From: Naumovozyma dairenensis CBS 421
Lineage: Eukaryota; Ascomycota; Saccharomycetes; Saccharomycetales; Saccharomycetaceae
Direction: 5' to 3'
DNA: 64,000 nt
Assembly (NCBI RefSeq): GCF_000227115.2
Contig: NC_016484.1
Span: forward strand, 62,001 to 126,000
The notes below the pieces were generated by a model, which did no database searches, was not told the origin of the DNA, and was given only the letters and a program-made list of their open reading frames with translations. Each line of letters starts with the position of its first letter. Position 1 is the stretch's first letter. The translations under genes were made by a program, and so were the position numbers. Of this stretch, positions 40,609-50,829 are shown in pieces.

Positions 40609-42951
40609 ATGTCTCTATTAGAACAGTTGGCCAAGAAAAGGGCTGCAAAAAATCTGGCTAGCTCTAATAACAACTCAAGCATAAGTGCCAATAATGCTGA
40701 TGGTGAGGACACTAATAATAAATTGATATCACGTCTTAGCCAGTTACGAAAGAATTATAAAGCCTCGTCGAATGAGCAATCATCCAACTCCACCCTGCAG
40801 CCATCTCATTCATCTGCTCCAACTTTGCTACAAAGAATGAAGGCTAGGCAGAACACTCGCGAGGCCTCACCAGATCCTTATGTACCATCATCATTACCAA
40901 CAACTTCATCACCATCATCCGCATCTTCCTCTACTTCTTCATTAAGCTTGAAGCTTTCAGTATTAAGGAAAAATGCACAACATAATCAACATGCATCTTC
41001 TTCCAGCAATGAAGGTATCATTAAGAAACCAATCTCTAATGAGAATAAAATAGCTAAAACTAATAAAGATAAAGTAATGAAAGAGAATAAAAGCCTTAAA
41101 CAGCAAGATTTATGGAATACTATAAATAAGATTCAAAAGAACCTTCTCATTAGCACTGCAAACAATCAAACAGAATTGAACCTAAGTCCTTCTGAGCAAT
41201 ATCAACACATTACTAAGCTTTTATTAAGTGATGCGAAGCAAAAAGGTAATAATGGCATCCACCTTGAAAAGGAATACCAGAAATTATTTACAGTTTATTA
41301 TCCAACTAAAGTAATGGAAAATCATACCCAACCAATACTAAATTTCCAAAATCCAAGTCCAGATGATATTATAATCAATGCCCAACTCAAAGCATTTGGA
41401 GAAATGGAGAAAAACGTTTCGAATTTAAAAATTAACGCAAAAGAAGAAGACGAACCACCATCCGAATTTTCTAAGAGCTTTTATAAACCAACATTACCTA
41501 CATCACCGCTTAATATTCAAACATACATTTCCGAAAATTTGAACATAAAGAATCCATTCTTGAATGTGATCTTATTGGGGCATTCTAAATCAGGAAAATC
41601 GACAATACTTGGACGTTTATTGAAAGATTTGAAATTATTATCAATTGAGGAAATAAGATCTACGAAATTTCAATTAGAAAGGCAGCAGGAAAAGAATCCA
41701 AACTCATTATACTTAGCTAAGATTGGTGAAACAAAATTATCAAAGGACAAACATTATAGACAAATTAAACATGAAAATGATACATTTAACATCTTTGATA
41801 TCCCTATATTCCGTCAATCACGGAAGAACAATAACTTCCAGAGCTTAATAGCAACAATTAATCAATGTTCGGTTGCTATCTTAACGATAGATTGTAATAC
41901 CGATCAATTTGAATCGAATTTCAATATAGATGGCGAATTAATTCAATTGATTTACTTATTAAAGTTTTCCGCTCGAAAACTCAACAAAATCGTAATACTG
42001 TTGAATAAGATGGATTCAATTGATTGGTATCATGATCGGTTCATTGAAATTAAGACAGAATTATCGTTATTTTTCAAAGATTTAAACCTATGTGATGATC
42101 CTGATAATGAGATTGTATGGATCCCAACGAGTGGATTATATGGCCAAGGGATAGTTGATCGTAATGCAGGCCGACGATCAAAGGAATGGTGGTCCAATGA
42201 ACCCACTTTGTTTGGGAAATTAAAACAATGGACACTTCCTGAAACAAGTCGTACAATTGAAATCGAAACAAAGAAGATATTAAACTCGCCATTCATTTTT
42301 CATATTGAAAACGCTTCCAAGATAAATTCGAGATCTGAAAAATTAAAACAAGATGAATGTTTCGTTACAGGTCATGTTCATTCCGGATCTATTCAAATTG
42401 GTGAATCAATGACCATTTTCCCATCTAAAATAAGCGTTACGATTGAATCAATAACATGTCTTGATACCTTAACGAGGCAGTCACAAGGAAAGTCAGGTAG
42501 AAAATCAAAAATTGCAGTTGCTGATGATTATGTGATATTGAGAGTCTCCAAATTATTTGATTTCCAAAACGATGTCAACGTAGGTGATTTTGCCACATCA
42601 ATTGAATTTAGTCTTGAAAATCTTTGTCAAATAAGTTCAACATTTCAAGTAAGATTGACAATTTTCCCTAATATTGAAAAGGAACGACTAGCAATTGGTT
42701 CGTCATTTGTACTAATTAGAGGAAATGGTGGAGAAAACTCAACTTACAAAGTTAGAGTATCTAAAATACTATCCTTATCTTCGAACACCTACCAAAATAC
42801 GACAATAGGTTTTGATGTAGAATTAGAATCAGAGTCACCAATTCCAATGATCAGTGTGAAAGATAATGGTAGTGATTTCACATGTTTCAACGAATTTATT
42901 TTAGAACAGAATGAGAGAATATATGGTTTGGGTTCATTTATATTGCGTTAA
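40609..42951 (+). CDS. SKI7: Ski7: exosome-Ski complex bridge with degenerate translational-GTPase domain
   Basis: 780 residues (yeast Ski7 747). N-terminus MSLLEQLAKKRAAKNL matches yeast MSLLEQLARKR, and SLSLKLSVLRK matches yeast SLSLKLSALKK. PSPDDIIINAQLKAFGEMEK matches yeast PSPDDIIQSAQLNAF. P-loop GHSKSGKST (324-332) and NKMD are kept, but the G3 position reads FDIPIF in place of DTPG, and switch I is not recognisable. This fits Ski7's loss of ordinary GTPase cycling. It links the cytoplasmic exosome to the Ski complex in mRNA decay, including non-stop decay. HBS1 (YKR084C) is the ohnologue; this copy is clearly the Ski7 type and intronless. Start ATG 40609. Confidence 0.93.
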   Translation: MSLLEQLAKKRAAKNLASSNNNSSISANNADGEDTNNKLISRLSQLRKNYKASSNEQSSNSTLQPSHSSAPTLLQRMKARQNTREASPDPYVPSSLPTTSSPSSASSSTSSLSLKLSVLRKNAQHNQHASSSSNEGIIKKPISNENKIAKTNKDKVMKENKSLKQQDLWNTINKIQKNLLISTANNQTELNLSPSEQYQHITKLLLSDAKQKGNNGIHLEKEYQKLFTVYYPTKVMENHTQPILNFQNPSPDDIIINAQLKAFGEMEKNVSNLKINAKEEDEPPSEFSKSFYKPTLPTSPLNIQTYISENLNIKNPFLNVILLGHSKSGKSTILGRLLKDLKLLSIEEIRSTKFQLERQQEKNPNSLYLAKIGETKLSKDKHYRQIKHENDTFNIFDIPIFRQSRKNNNFQSLIATINQCSVAILTIDCNTDQFESNFNIDGELIQLIYLLKFSARKLNKIVILLNKMDSIDWYHDRFIEIKTELSLFFKDLNLCDDPDNEIVWIPTSGLYGQGIVDRNAGRRSKEWWSNEPTLFGKLKQWTLPETSRTIEIETKKILNSPFIFHIENASKINSRSEKLKQDECFVTGHVHSGSIQIGESMTIFPSKISVTIESITCLDTLTRQSQGKSGRKSKIAVADDYVILRVSKLFDFQNDVNVGDFATSIEFSLENLCQISSTFQVRLTIFPNIEKERLAIGSSFVLIRGNGGENSTYKVRVSKILSLSSNTYQNTTIGFDVELESESPIPMISVKDNGSDFTCFNEFILEQNERIYGLGSFILR

Positions 42952-43591
42952 CCGGATTGAACCGATCTTACATCACATGTATTTATTCGTTATATTTTAT
43001 GTATTGACGTCTATAGAAGAGGAAGATAAAAAAAATATGAGGAGAGAATTACTGGATGTTAGAACTCTGGTACAGTGGGTGCTTATCGATGTATATTCGT
43101 AATTTCTGTGTTCTGAGATCGAGCAATAGACCAACCGGTTTTTTCTATTCGAGGAGTTGAACCAACTAAATTTGATGGACACTGCCGACGTTGTGTGTAG
43201 TTCAAAGACTCTTACCATCATGGTTCATCGAAATAAATGAGAAACAAAAAGGGAACCAACTGAAATCGGACCCGTGAAAACGTTACTAATGTCTGTTCTC
43301 TGCCATTCAAATGTTTAATGGATTTGGAAACAGATAAGAAACAAAAGAGAACACGACGCGTCAACTTCCAGTTTTTTGTTGACAGGACGCGTAAATTGAG
43401 AATAATAAACATCCAGAAGAAATGAAAACTATCCAGCCAGACTTCTTTATATATATATATATATAAGATTCAAATCAATATTGACTGATCCTTCAAAGAA
43501 TATCCCAATACCTCCACGACTATTGATAACATAGGGAGCTATTCGTAATTAGTTGTTAGTAACAAGAAATTCAAAAAAAAACAAGAAAGCG
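42952..43591. promoter_or_regulatory. SKI7 3' flank / CDC21 promoter
   Basis: 640 bp. Two MCB boxes (43356, 43387), then a (TA)n TATA-like tract at about 43447-43466 before the CDC21 start. UFE1, which lies between these genes in S. cerevisiae, is absent. Confidence 0.7.
43356..43392. promoter_or_regulatory. Two MCB (MluI cell-cycle) boxes
   Basis: ACGCGT at 43356-43361 and 43387-43392, 31 bp apart and about 200 bp before the CDC21 ATG. MBF binds ACGCGT to drive G1/S expression, and yeast CDC21 is a classic MCB gene. Confidence 0.9.
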
Positions 43592-44509
43592 ATGACTACA
43601 GAATCAACACAAGAATCGAAAAATTTAGAAGAGCAACAATATCTTGATTTATGTGAAAGAATCATAAAGGAAGGTGAATTCCGTCCAGATAGAACTGGTA
43701 CAGGTACATATAGTCTTTTTGCACCACCACAACTACGTTTTAACCTATCCAATGGTACATTCCCTCTGTTAACGACGAAGAAAGTTTTCACAAAGGGTAT
43801 AATCTTGGAGTTATTATGGTTTATTTCTGGTTGTACAGATGGTAAGAAATTATCAGCGCATGGTGTTAAGATATGGGAAGGTAATGGATCTCGTGAATAT
43901 TTAGACAAATTAGGTCTTACAGATAGAAGAGAGGGTGATTTAGGTCCTGTTTATGGGTTTCAATGGAGACATTTTGGTGCCAAATATAAGACATGTGATG
44001 ATGATTATTCAGGACAAGGTGTGGATCAATTGAAGGATGTAATTTATAAATTGAAAAAAAATCCTTATGATCGTAGAATTATTATGAGTTCTTGGAATCC
44101 TCCTGATTTCCCATTGATGGCTTTACCACCATGTCATGTCTTTTCACAATTTTATGTTAATTTCCCAACGGATGGAGGTAAACCAAAATTATCATGTTTA
44201 TTATATCAAAGATCTTGTGATATGGGGTTAGGTGTACCTTTCAATATTGCTTCGTATGCGTTGTTGACTATTATGATTGCTCATATTTGTGATATGGAAC
44301 CTGGTGAATTTATTCATACTATGGGTGATGCTCATGTTTATAAAGATCATGTTGATGCATTAAATGAACAAACTAAAAGAACTCCAACTGAATTCCCTAA
44401 GTTGAAAATAAATAGGAAGGTGAAAGATATTGATGATTTTAACTTTGAAGATTTCGAAATTGTTGATTATCATCCACAAGCAAGAATTCAAATGAAAATG
44501 AGTGTATAA
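43592..44509 (+). CDS. CDC21: Thymidylate synthase
   Basis: 305 residues from ATG 43592 (yeast 304); the in-frame TTG upstream at 43553 is ignored. It makes dTMP from dUMP with methylene-tetrahydrofolate. The folate/dUMP loop [13 protein letters not shown], the substrate region [12 protein letters not shown], catalytic Cys181 in [12 protein letters not shown], the phosphate-binding [20 protein letters not shown] (Arg-Ser-Cys-Asp) and the GDAHVYKDH motif are all intact. The C-terminus ARIQMKMSV fits the family. Paired with MCB boxes upstream. Tail-to-tail with SGO1 as in YOR074C-YOR073W. Confidence 0.98.
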   Translation: MTTESTQESKNLEEQQYLDLCERIIKEGEFRPDRTGTGTYSLFAPPQLRFNLSNGTFPLLTTKKVFTKGIILELLWFISGCTDGKKLSAHGVKIWEGNGSREYLDKLGLTDRREGDLGPVYGFQWRHFGAKYKTCDDDYSGQGVDQLKDVIYKLKKNPYDRRIIMSSWNPPDFPLMALPPCHVFSQFYVNFPTDGGKPKLSCLLYQRSCDMGLGVPFNIASYALLTIMIAHICDMEPGEFIHTMGDAHVYKDHVDALNEQTKRTPTEFPKLKINRKVKDIDDFNFEDFEIVDYHPQARIQMKMSV

Positions 44510-44640
44510 ATCAAGCTTGAAGTTATTGTTATGTGGTTTTTATTTTGTAATGCAAAAATATATATTATATAATATAATAATGGGATGGGATCAGATGACC
44601 TCAATTACCGATTTCTATATCCAGGACTGTGTTTTTTTAT

Positions 44641-46614
44641 TCATTTTCTAGTTTGCTTTGTCCTATATGTCCTTGAGGTATGCTTTTTAGTTCCGTCTGA
44701 ACCGATTAAATCAAAAACAGATAAATCTTCTTCGTTCAAACGGAAACTCACTGATTTATTACCATCTTGGGAACAATTAATGCTATTCTTTTTATGTAAC
44801 CGCTTAGATGATCCCGTCTTATCCTTATTCTTGGTGGTAGTAGTATTACATTTTGGGTCATATAAATCTATGTCATTATCAATTGCCTTCTTATATAATT
44901 TTCTTTTCAAATTAGAGGACGAAGACAATGAAGAGGTTGTTGTTCCTGGTGAGGACTTGATATTGACCTTTGCTGTTATATCAGAAAGGGCTATTTTATC
45001 TTTCTTTGGCGAAATATTTACTTTGTTCAAACTTTGCTGTACAGATACATTTTCATCATCAATAGGTGAAAGAATTTGTGGTGACTCAGACAATATCGAA
45101 GGATGCTTCTCTTGTTTATCATTGTTTGTGTGTATTTCAAAACGTGTAGAGTTCTTAATATCGATTCCAGAGCTGTTTTTGCTATTGGTATTGTTATTAC
45201 ATGGCGAGGTGTCTCTTTTCAATTTTCTTGTTACTTGTAAATCATGGAAATTAGTTACCGTTGTTGCATCGACTAATTTTTCAGTGGGTCTTCTCATTTT
45301 AGCTCTTAAGGAAGGTAATTTATAATCGATGGTTTTTCCACGAGTTCTTCTTGGTCTAATAAAATCTAAATCATGGCTGGAATCATGAGTACTTGTTGGC
45401 ATAACTTCATCAATAATTTTGTTCTTATTTTTGATTTTCGGTGGTTTCATAGAATGTTTGATCTTATGCTGGGAATCTATCTGTAAAATACCACTGTTAT
45501 TAACATTTATGCCATCGGTAGCAATATCATTTACATTATCATTGATAGAATCATTTGATGTATCTCTAAATACTTCTGTCTTATGTACTGTACCGACAGT
45601 ACGACTTCTTTGAAAACTTTCCTCTGGAATGGAATAATCCATGATTGAGCTAGAGTAATTTCCAATATTTGAAGTGTCTTCATGTGTATTAATAGTATTT
45701 TCATTTGAGTTTGTGTAATGTGTAGAAATATCTGTTGTAACTGATACAGGATCCGACAAGGTCTTAATTTGTTCTTCTTCATTTTCAAAGTTCTCATCTT
45801 GTAAGTTTTTTGTGCTCGTTGGAATATCTTCATTTTCATCATTAACTGTGGCAGTAATCGTGGTATTAGTATTAATGTCATCGGTGTCGTTGATTTCATC
45901 AGAAGGGAAGGAAAAATCACTCGGAACGAACATAGATTGTCTTCTTGAACTTTTCCTCCTCCTTTTCGTCGTAACGTCTTTATCGTTTTCATGTTGCTCT
46001 TGCTGTTGCTGTTGTCGTTCTTGTCGTTGACTATCATTATTTATTCGTGATAGATCATCGTTATTATAATTTGTATCTGGTAATCCAAAGGTTATTGATG
46101 AGTTTCTATCTCTTTTCCTTTCACTTAACGAAGATCTAAAAGTTGACAAGGCATCATCTGTATTTGTGGTAGCAGTGTTATCATTAGTGTAGCGACTTAT
46201 TCGAGAACTTGGAAGTAAATTTTCTTTTTTTCGAATGTTATCAAAGATATACAAGATTTCTTCAAATCTTTGGATGACGCCATCTTCTAATATTTGTAAT
46301 TGATCATTCAATTGCTGTTTGTATTGTGATTCTAATTGGGATGAATTGGACCGAAGTATAACGTTTTCTTGTATTAATTGACTTAATTTTTTCTCCATTT
46401 CATTAATTTTTAATTTCAATGTTGAATTTTCCTTGGCTAGTTGATTATTTTGTTGTGAATATGAACTTCTTAATGTAGCAAGTTTAGAGTATTCTTGATC
46501 CGTTAAGTTTTGGAACTGTTGAATTTGTGGAATGTTGGTCTTAGAACTGGTAGATGTAGATGTATTTTGATTCAAGTAGTTAGTTTTTTTGCATTTTCTA
46601 AGACTTTTTGCCAT
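44641..46614 (-). CDS. SGO1: Shugoshin Sgo1
   Basis: 657 residues from ATG 46614 (MAKSLRKCKKTNYL); an extension to 46689 begins with TTG and is rejected. Yeast Sgo1 has 590. The N-terminal coiled coil (QIQQFQNLTDQEYSKLATLR to LSQLIQENVILRS, about 30-95) binds PP2A-Rts1. KRRRKSSRRQSMFV, the basic SGO motif RRTRGKTIDYKLPSLRAKMR followed by RPTEKLVDATTV, and the terminal VSFRLNEEDLSVFDLIGSD all have direct counterparts in yeast. It protects centromeric cohesin and promotes bi-orientation. The middle is Asp/Asn/Ser-rich. A CGCGAAA site (46833-46839) may drive G1/S expression. Confidence 0.96.
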   Translation of the reverse strand: MAKSLRKCKKTNYLNQNTSTSTSSKTNIPQIQQFQNLTDQEYSKLATLRSSYSQQNNQLAKENSTLKLKINEMEKKLSQLIQENVILRSNSSQLESQYKQQLNDQLQILEDGVIQRFEEILYIFDNIRKKENLLPSSRISRYTNDNTATTNTDDALSTFRSSLSERKRDRNSSITFGLPDTNYNNDDLSRINNDSQRQERQQQQQEQHENDKDVTTKRRRKSSRRQSMFVPSDFSFPSDEINDTDDINTNTTITATVNDENEDIPTSTKNLQDENFENEEEQIKTLSDPVSVTTDISTHYTNSNENTINTHEDTSNIGNYSSSIMDYSIPEESFQRSRTVGTVHKTEVFRDTSNDSINDNVNDIATDGINVNNSGILQIDSQHKIKHSMKPPKIKNKNKIIDEVMPTSTHDSSHDLDFIRPRRTRGKTIDYKLPSLRAKMRRPTEKLVDATTVTNFHDLQVTRKLKRDTSPCNNNTNSKNSSGIDIKNSTRFEIHTNNDKQEKHPSILSESPQILSPIDDENVSVQQSLNKVNISPKKDKIALSDITAKVNIKSSPGTTTSSLSSSSNLKRKLYKKAIDNDIDLYDPKCNTTTTKNKDKTGSSKRLHKKNSINCSQDGNKSVSFRLNEEDLSVFDLIGSDGTKKHTSRTYRTKQTRK

Positions 46615-46926
46615 TATCGATCGGAAACAGCAGTTAGTTTGTTGAAGGGTGAATGCAATAATTTCCTTAGAGTATCTACCAGGAGTCAATAAATATTCAT
46701 TAGATTTTCACTACCTGATTGGGTTTCTTTTTGAAAATGAGGCATAATATTCTTTTATATAATATGTCCAGATATGTTTTCCAATATTATTTTTTTGTAA
46801 ATTTCAGTCTTTTGTTGTTGTTTACAAAAACCGCGAAATGTTATTAGGGTTCGAGTATAATATTTCAATATAATTACTCCAGGGTTAATCCATTTTGCCC
46901 TATTAAAGTTTTTAGGCCTTGGAGAC

Positions 46927-46960
46927 CCGGGTAATCATTTCAAAGTCCCTCTCCGGGTAA
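46927..46960. promoter_or_regulatory. Two Reb1 sites, 26 bp apart
   Basis: CCGGGTAA at 46927-46934 and 46953-46960; the Reb1 consensus is TTACCCGG. Probably nucleosome-free-region organisers for the divergent pair. Confidence 0.7.
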
Positions 46961-47029
46961 CGAACCGGATATTGGAAAAAAAAAAATTTGGAATCTTAAA
47001 AAAATGAAAAATATTTTTGAATTGTTATG

Positions 47030-47043
47030 GAAAATTTGCGATG
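47030..47043 (+). promoter_or_regulatory. RRPE/PAC-like pair before RPF2
   Basis: GAAAATTT directly abuts GCGATG, about 145 bp before the RPF2 ATG. RRPE (Stb3) and PAC (Pbf1/Dot6) elements mark the ribosome-biogenesis regulon. Confidence 0.5.
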
Positions 47044-47187
47044 CCCTTCTGAAAAAAATATATGCTTGTTAGTAGCATTGTGACTTGATTGATTGATAAT
47101 ATTATTTATCCTTTATAAAATTCCGATTCATTATACAGATTTTTCATTTGTATATTCCTATATAACGAAAACGAGAAACGACAAACG

Positions 47188-48249
47188 ATGATCAGAACTG
47201 TAAAACCTAAAAACGCTAGGTCCAAGAGGGCCCTTGATAAAAAGGAAGCCAAATTAGTTGAAAATGTGAAAAAGGCACTATTTATCCCAGGTCAAACCTC
47301 TAACAAACTCTTACATGACATTACTATTGATCTTAGTGCATTAAAGAAACCAGATATTAAGAGATTTGAAAGGAAGAATGATGTCCATCCATTTGAAGAT
47401 ACTACTCAATTAGAATTTTTCAGTGAAAAGAATGATTGTTCATTATTAGTTCTTTCTACGAATTCCAAAAAGAGAAGAAATAACTTGACTTTTATTCGTA
47501 CGTTTGGATACAAAATTTATGATATGGTTGAACTATTAGTATTAGAAAATTATAAATTATTACAAGATTTTAGGAAAATGACTTTCAATGTAGGTTTAAA
47601 ACCAATGTTTTCATTCCAAGGTGCAGCATTTGATGTACATCCTGTTTACAAACAAGTAAAGTCCTTGTTTATGGATTTCTTTAAAGGTGAATCCACCGAC
47701 TTACAAGATGTTGCAGGTTTACAACATGTTATTTCCATATCCATTGCAGGTGATTTCCAGGAAGGTGAAACGTTACCAAATGTCTTATTTAGAGTTTATA
47801 AATTGAAAACGTATAGAAGTGAACAAGGTGGGAGGAAATTACCAAGAGTTGAATTGGAGGAAACAGGTCCCCGTTTAGATTTCAAAATTGGTAGAATTCA
47901 TACACCATCTGCTGATATGGAAAGAGAAGCTATGAAGAGACCAAAACAATTAGAATTAAAGACCGTGAAAAATGTAGAAACTGATTTAATGGGTGATAAG
48001 ATTGGTAGAGTTCATATGGGTAAACAAGATTTAAATAAATTGCAAACCAGGAAAATGAAAGGTTTGAAATCTAAATTCGATCAACTAGGTTCGAATGAAG
48101 AAGAATATTTGAATGATGATGAAGCATATTTGAATGAACAAGATGGAGAAGAGAATGATGCTGCAGGAGACAGTTATGGTGAAGACTTCGTCACAGCGGA
48201 TGATATAGAAGAAAACGAAGGTCCTGTATCCAAGAAACAAAAGAAATAA
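47188..48249 (+). CDS. RPF2: 60S assembly factor Rpf2 (Brix domain)
   Basis: 353 residues (yeast 344). N-terminus MIRTVKPKNARSKRALDKKE; the Brix domain spans about 30-235 with FSEKNDCSLLVLSTNSKKRR, FIRTFGYKIYDMVELLVLEN, PMFSFQGAAFDVHP and the C-terminal beta half (HVISISIAGDFQEGE; VELEETGPRLDFKIGRIHTP). An acidic tail follows. With Rrs1, Rpf2 brings the 5S RNP into pre-60S particles. In S. cerevisiae RPF2 (YKR081C) is on the sister block to its neighbours SGO1 and GYP1, so this is an interleaved single-copy gene. Confidence 0.97.
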   Translation: MIRTVKPKNARSKRALDKKEAKLVENVKKALFIPGQTSNKLLHDITIDLSALKKPDIKRFERKNDVHPFEDTTQLEFFSEKNDCSLLVLSTNSKKRRNNLTFIRTFGYKIYDMVELLVLENYKLLQDFRKMTFNVGLKPMFSFQGAAFDVHPVYKQVKSLFMDFFKGESTDLQDVAGLQHVISISIAGDFQEGETLPNVLFRVYKLKTYRSEQGGRKLPRVELEETGPRLDFKIGRIHTPSADMEREAMKRPKQLELKTVKNVETDLMGDKIGRVHMGKQDLNKLQTRKMKGLKSKFDQLGSNEEEYLNDDEAYLNEQDGEENDAAGDSYGEDFVTADDIEENEGPVSKKQKK

Positions 48250-48849
48250 GATTGAGATGAAGGTCAAATAGACATATCTAAGGTCTTCAAAACCGTGCGA
48301 ATATACATAAATATCATAGCTATATGTCATATAGACATTCTTTTAAATTACATGTACAATAACACCAACCATATTCCCTATTAATCACATGTATATATGC
48401 GATAACTCATGTTAAAGCGTCAACAAACAAAGAAAAAGGTAAGTACAATCAGAGCCTTCCCTTTCATCTTCATCGTAAAGTTGTAGTAGTTTGAGGATGA
48501 TAAGGTGAATGATTTAGTGACACAGACGTGAGCATCTGTGCATCTGTCGTTCCCGTCACGTGTGTTGGAATTTGAAGTATAATACCGAAAACAGGCTGTG
48601 AAACTGAAACGAGTCGATTAGGTAGAAGAGTATTCACAAACCAAAAGCACTGAGAGGGTTAAAAGGTAATAGTGTCTTAGGAATTAGACTACAGTTGTTG
48701 ATTACGTATTGGCTTTAATCGTATCGAAAGGTTATTATTTGTTTTCTGTTTGCTCAGTGTGTGTTTTCATTAAAAAGAAGCGTTCATCAGGACAATTTAT
48801 AGACAATAATATATCACTATTCCCGCAAAAAAAGCAATTGTGGAGAAGA
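48250..48849. promoter_or_regulatory. RPF2 3' flank / GYP1 promoter
   Basis: 600 bp. A GTCACGTG box near 48555 (Cbf1-type). The region 48709-48849 is open in the GYP1 frame but starts with TTG and lacks conservation. No separate gene. Confidence 0.5.
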
Positions 48850-50829
48850 ATGGGAGTTAGATCAGGTTCAAAGGAGATGTCGGAGAAAAGTGCACATGCT
48901 GGACACGAGCATAGATCTGATAATGTCAGTTTAGTAACATCACTAATGAAATCATGGAGGATTTCATCATTACCTTCTTCGTTAAACTCCTCTCCATCTT
49001 CTAAGAAAGATTTTACCTCTCCTAAACAATTATCACATTCTCCAAATATAAAGAAGAAACAAGATAGTGTATTTACCAGAGATCGGAAGCATAGAACAAG
49101 TGATGGCAATTTTGAAGCAATGCCAAAACCGCATGCGAATATGATTCGAACACCTTCGTCTAATTACTCGCCTTTAAGATATATGAGTCCATCAGCCGTA
49201 ACAAACACTGAAAGTTCAAGATCACCATTTTTGCGTAATGGTAATCATAATCACTCTCCTGCAGTTACCCCATTATCTCGTTCTAATAGTAATGCGACGA
49301 TTAATGGAATGCCAAAGTCATTGCATGATGCTTCCAATTCTAAAAGAAGTGATAGGTATTTCAAAGACTTAGATGAAGATTGGAGTGCTGTCATTGATGA
49401 TTATAACATGCCCATACCCACAATACTTAATGGCGGAACAGATTCTCCAAATTCATTATCAAGAAAATCTACTGCATCATCAGTAGCCACCACATCGAAC
49501 TCGATAATGACATCTGCATCATTTCATTATCCGCAATTGCCACATTTAAGAAGATCACAAAGTTTTGATCTCAAATCAGAAGACGAATTAAACACAGAAC
49601 GAAATATACAGGAGTTAAATTCTGCTATACAAAGGATCGCCAAATTTGATTCCATTTTACAGAATAAACATATTATAAATTTACAAGAACTTCGTCAAAT
49701 TAGCTGGAATGGGATTCCAAGGACGCATAGACCTATAGTATGGAAATTATTAATTGGTTATTTACCTGCAAACACTAAGAGACAACAGAATTTCCTTGCA
49801 CGGAAAAGGAAAGAATATAAAGATGGATTGGATCATACTTTCTCAAATCATCATTCGAGAGATATCCCCACATGGCATCAAATAGAAATAGATATACCAA
49901 GAACAAACCCTCAAATCCCACTGTACCAATTCAAATCCGTACAAAGTAGTTTGCAAAGAATCTTATATTTATGGGCTATTAGACATCCAACAAGTGGATA
50001 TGTGCAAGGTATTAATGATTTAGTAACACCATTTTATCAAACTTTTTTAACTCAATATTTACCTGAGTCTCAAATTGATGATGTTACCATTTTAGATCCA
50101 GAAACGTACTTACTTCCTGATCAAACATATGATTTAGAAGCAGATACGTTTTGGTGCCTAACAAAGCTACTAGAACAAATTACCGATAATTATATTCATG
50201 GGCAACCAGGGATATTGAAACAAGTTAAAAATTTGTCTCAATTAGTGAAAAGAATTGATATTAATTTATATACACATTTTCAAAAGGAACATGTAGAATT
50301 TATTCAATTTGCATTTAGATGGATGAATTGTCTACTGATGAGAGAATTTCAAATGCCAACAGTAATTAGAATGTGGGATACATATTTATCCGAGACCTCA
50401 CAGGAAATCACCACTACTTCAATTACAATTGCTAACAATTCATCAACGAGAACGACAGAGAGTACAACTACGGCAGGAACATTGCGACCCTTGACACCGA
50501 AGGAGCAAAGTACAGCTACATTTAGAACGCCAAATGAGGAAACTTATCGTTCCCCTTCAAACATGACTATCTCTTCAAATTCTAGTAGTACGGGTGATGA
50601 ATCTTCAAGAATTAGACAATCATCATTTAATGAATTCCATGTATTTGTATGTGCGGCTTTTTTAATCAAATGGTCAGAACAATTAATAGACATGGATTTC
50701 CAAGAGATAATTACATTCTTACAAAATCCACCAACTAAAGATTGGACTGAAACTGATATTGAAATGCTCTTAGGAGAAGCATATATTTGGCAATCATTAT
50801 ATAAAGATGCTACATCGCATTGGCTGTGA
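48850..50829 (+). CDS. GYP1: Rab GTPase-activating protein Gyp1 (TBC domain)
   Basis: 659 residues from ATG 48850 (MGVRSGSKEM), chosen because yeast Gyp1 begins MGVRS; the longer frame from 48709 has no ATG. Yeast length 637. The disordered Ser-rich N-half carries conserved islands (LVTSLMKSWRISS; DRYFKDLDEDWSAVIDDYNM). The TBC domain covers about 270-655 with the arginine finger Arg351 in IDIPRT and the glutamine finger Gln386 in YVQG, 35 apart as in yeast (343/378). It speeds GTP hydrolysis on Ypt1 at the Golgi. An insert rich in Ser/Thr (about 520-590) lies in the same place as in yeast. C-terminus SLYKDATSHWL is identical to yeast. Confidence 0.98.
   Translation: MGVRSGSKEMSEKSAHAGHEHRSDNVSLVTSLMKSWRISSLPSSLNSSPSSKKDFTSPKQLSHSPNIKKKQDSVFTRDRKHRTSDGNFEAMPKPHANMIRTPSSNYSPLRYMSPSAVTNTESSRSPFLRNGNHNHSPAVTPLSRSNSNATINGMPKSLHDASNSKRSDRYFKDLDEDWSAVIDDYNMPIPTILNGGTDSPNSLSRKSTASSVATTSNSIMTSASFHYPQLPHLRRSQSFDLKSEDELNTERNIQELNSAIQRIAKFDSILQNKHIINLQELRQISWNGIPRTHRPIVWKLLIGYLPANTKRQQNFLARKRKEYKDGLDHTFSNHHSRDIPTWHQIEIDIPRTNPQIPLYQFKSVQSSLQRILYLWAIRHPTSGYVQGINDLVTPFYQTFLTQYLPESQIDDVTILDPETYLLPDQTYDLEADTFWCLTKLLEQITDNYIHGQPGILKQVKNLSQLVKRIDINLYTHFQKEHVEFIQFAFRWMNCLLMREFQMPTVIRMWDTYLSETSQEITTTSITIANNSSTRTTESTTTAGTLRPLTPKEQSTATFRTPNEETYRSPSNMTISSNSSSTGDESSRIRQSSFNEFHVFVCAAFLIKWSEQLIDMDFQEIITFLQNPPTKDWTETDIEMLLGEAYIWQSLYKDATSHWL

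Larger units (their letters stand above)
46615..47187. promoter_or_regulatory. Divergent SGO1 / RPF2 promoter rich in known motifs
   Basis: 573 bp. In order: SCB-like CGCGAAA (46833-46839), Tbf1-type TTAGGGTT (46845-46852), two Reb1 sites CCGGGTAA (46927-46934 and 46953-46960), RRPE-like TGAAAAATATTTTT (47005-47018), then GAAAATTT joined to PAC-like GCGATG (47030-47043). RRPE plus PAC is the signature of ribosome-biogenesis genes and fits RPF2. Confidence 0.65.

Noticed and set aside
43553..43591. Extension of CDC21
   Set aside because: TTG start; ATG 43592 gives the family length of 305.
44585..45325. 246-codon plus-strand open frame
   Set aside because: Antisense shadow of the low-complexity SGO1 C-terminal half.
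46615..46689. 25-residue extension of SGO1
   Set aside because: TTG start in the promoter; ATG 46614 gives a family-like N-terminus.
48709..48849. 47-residue extension of GYP1
   Set aside because: Starts with TTG; yeast Gyp1 begins at the MGVRS found at 48850.
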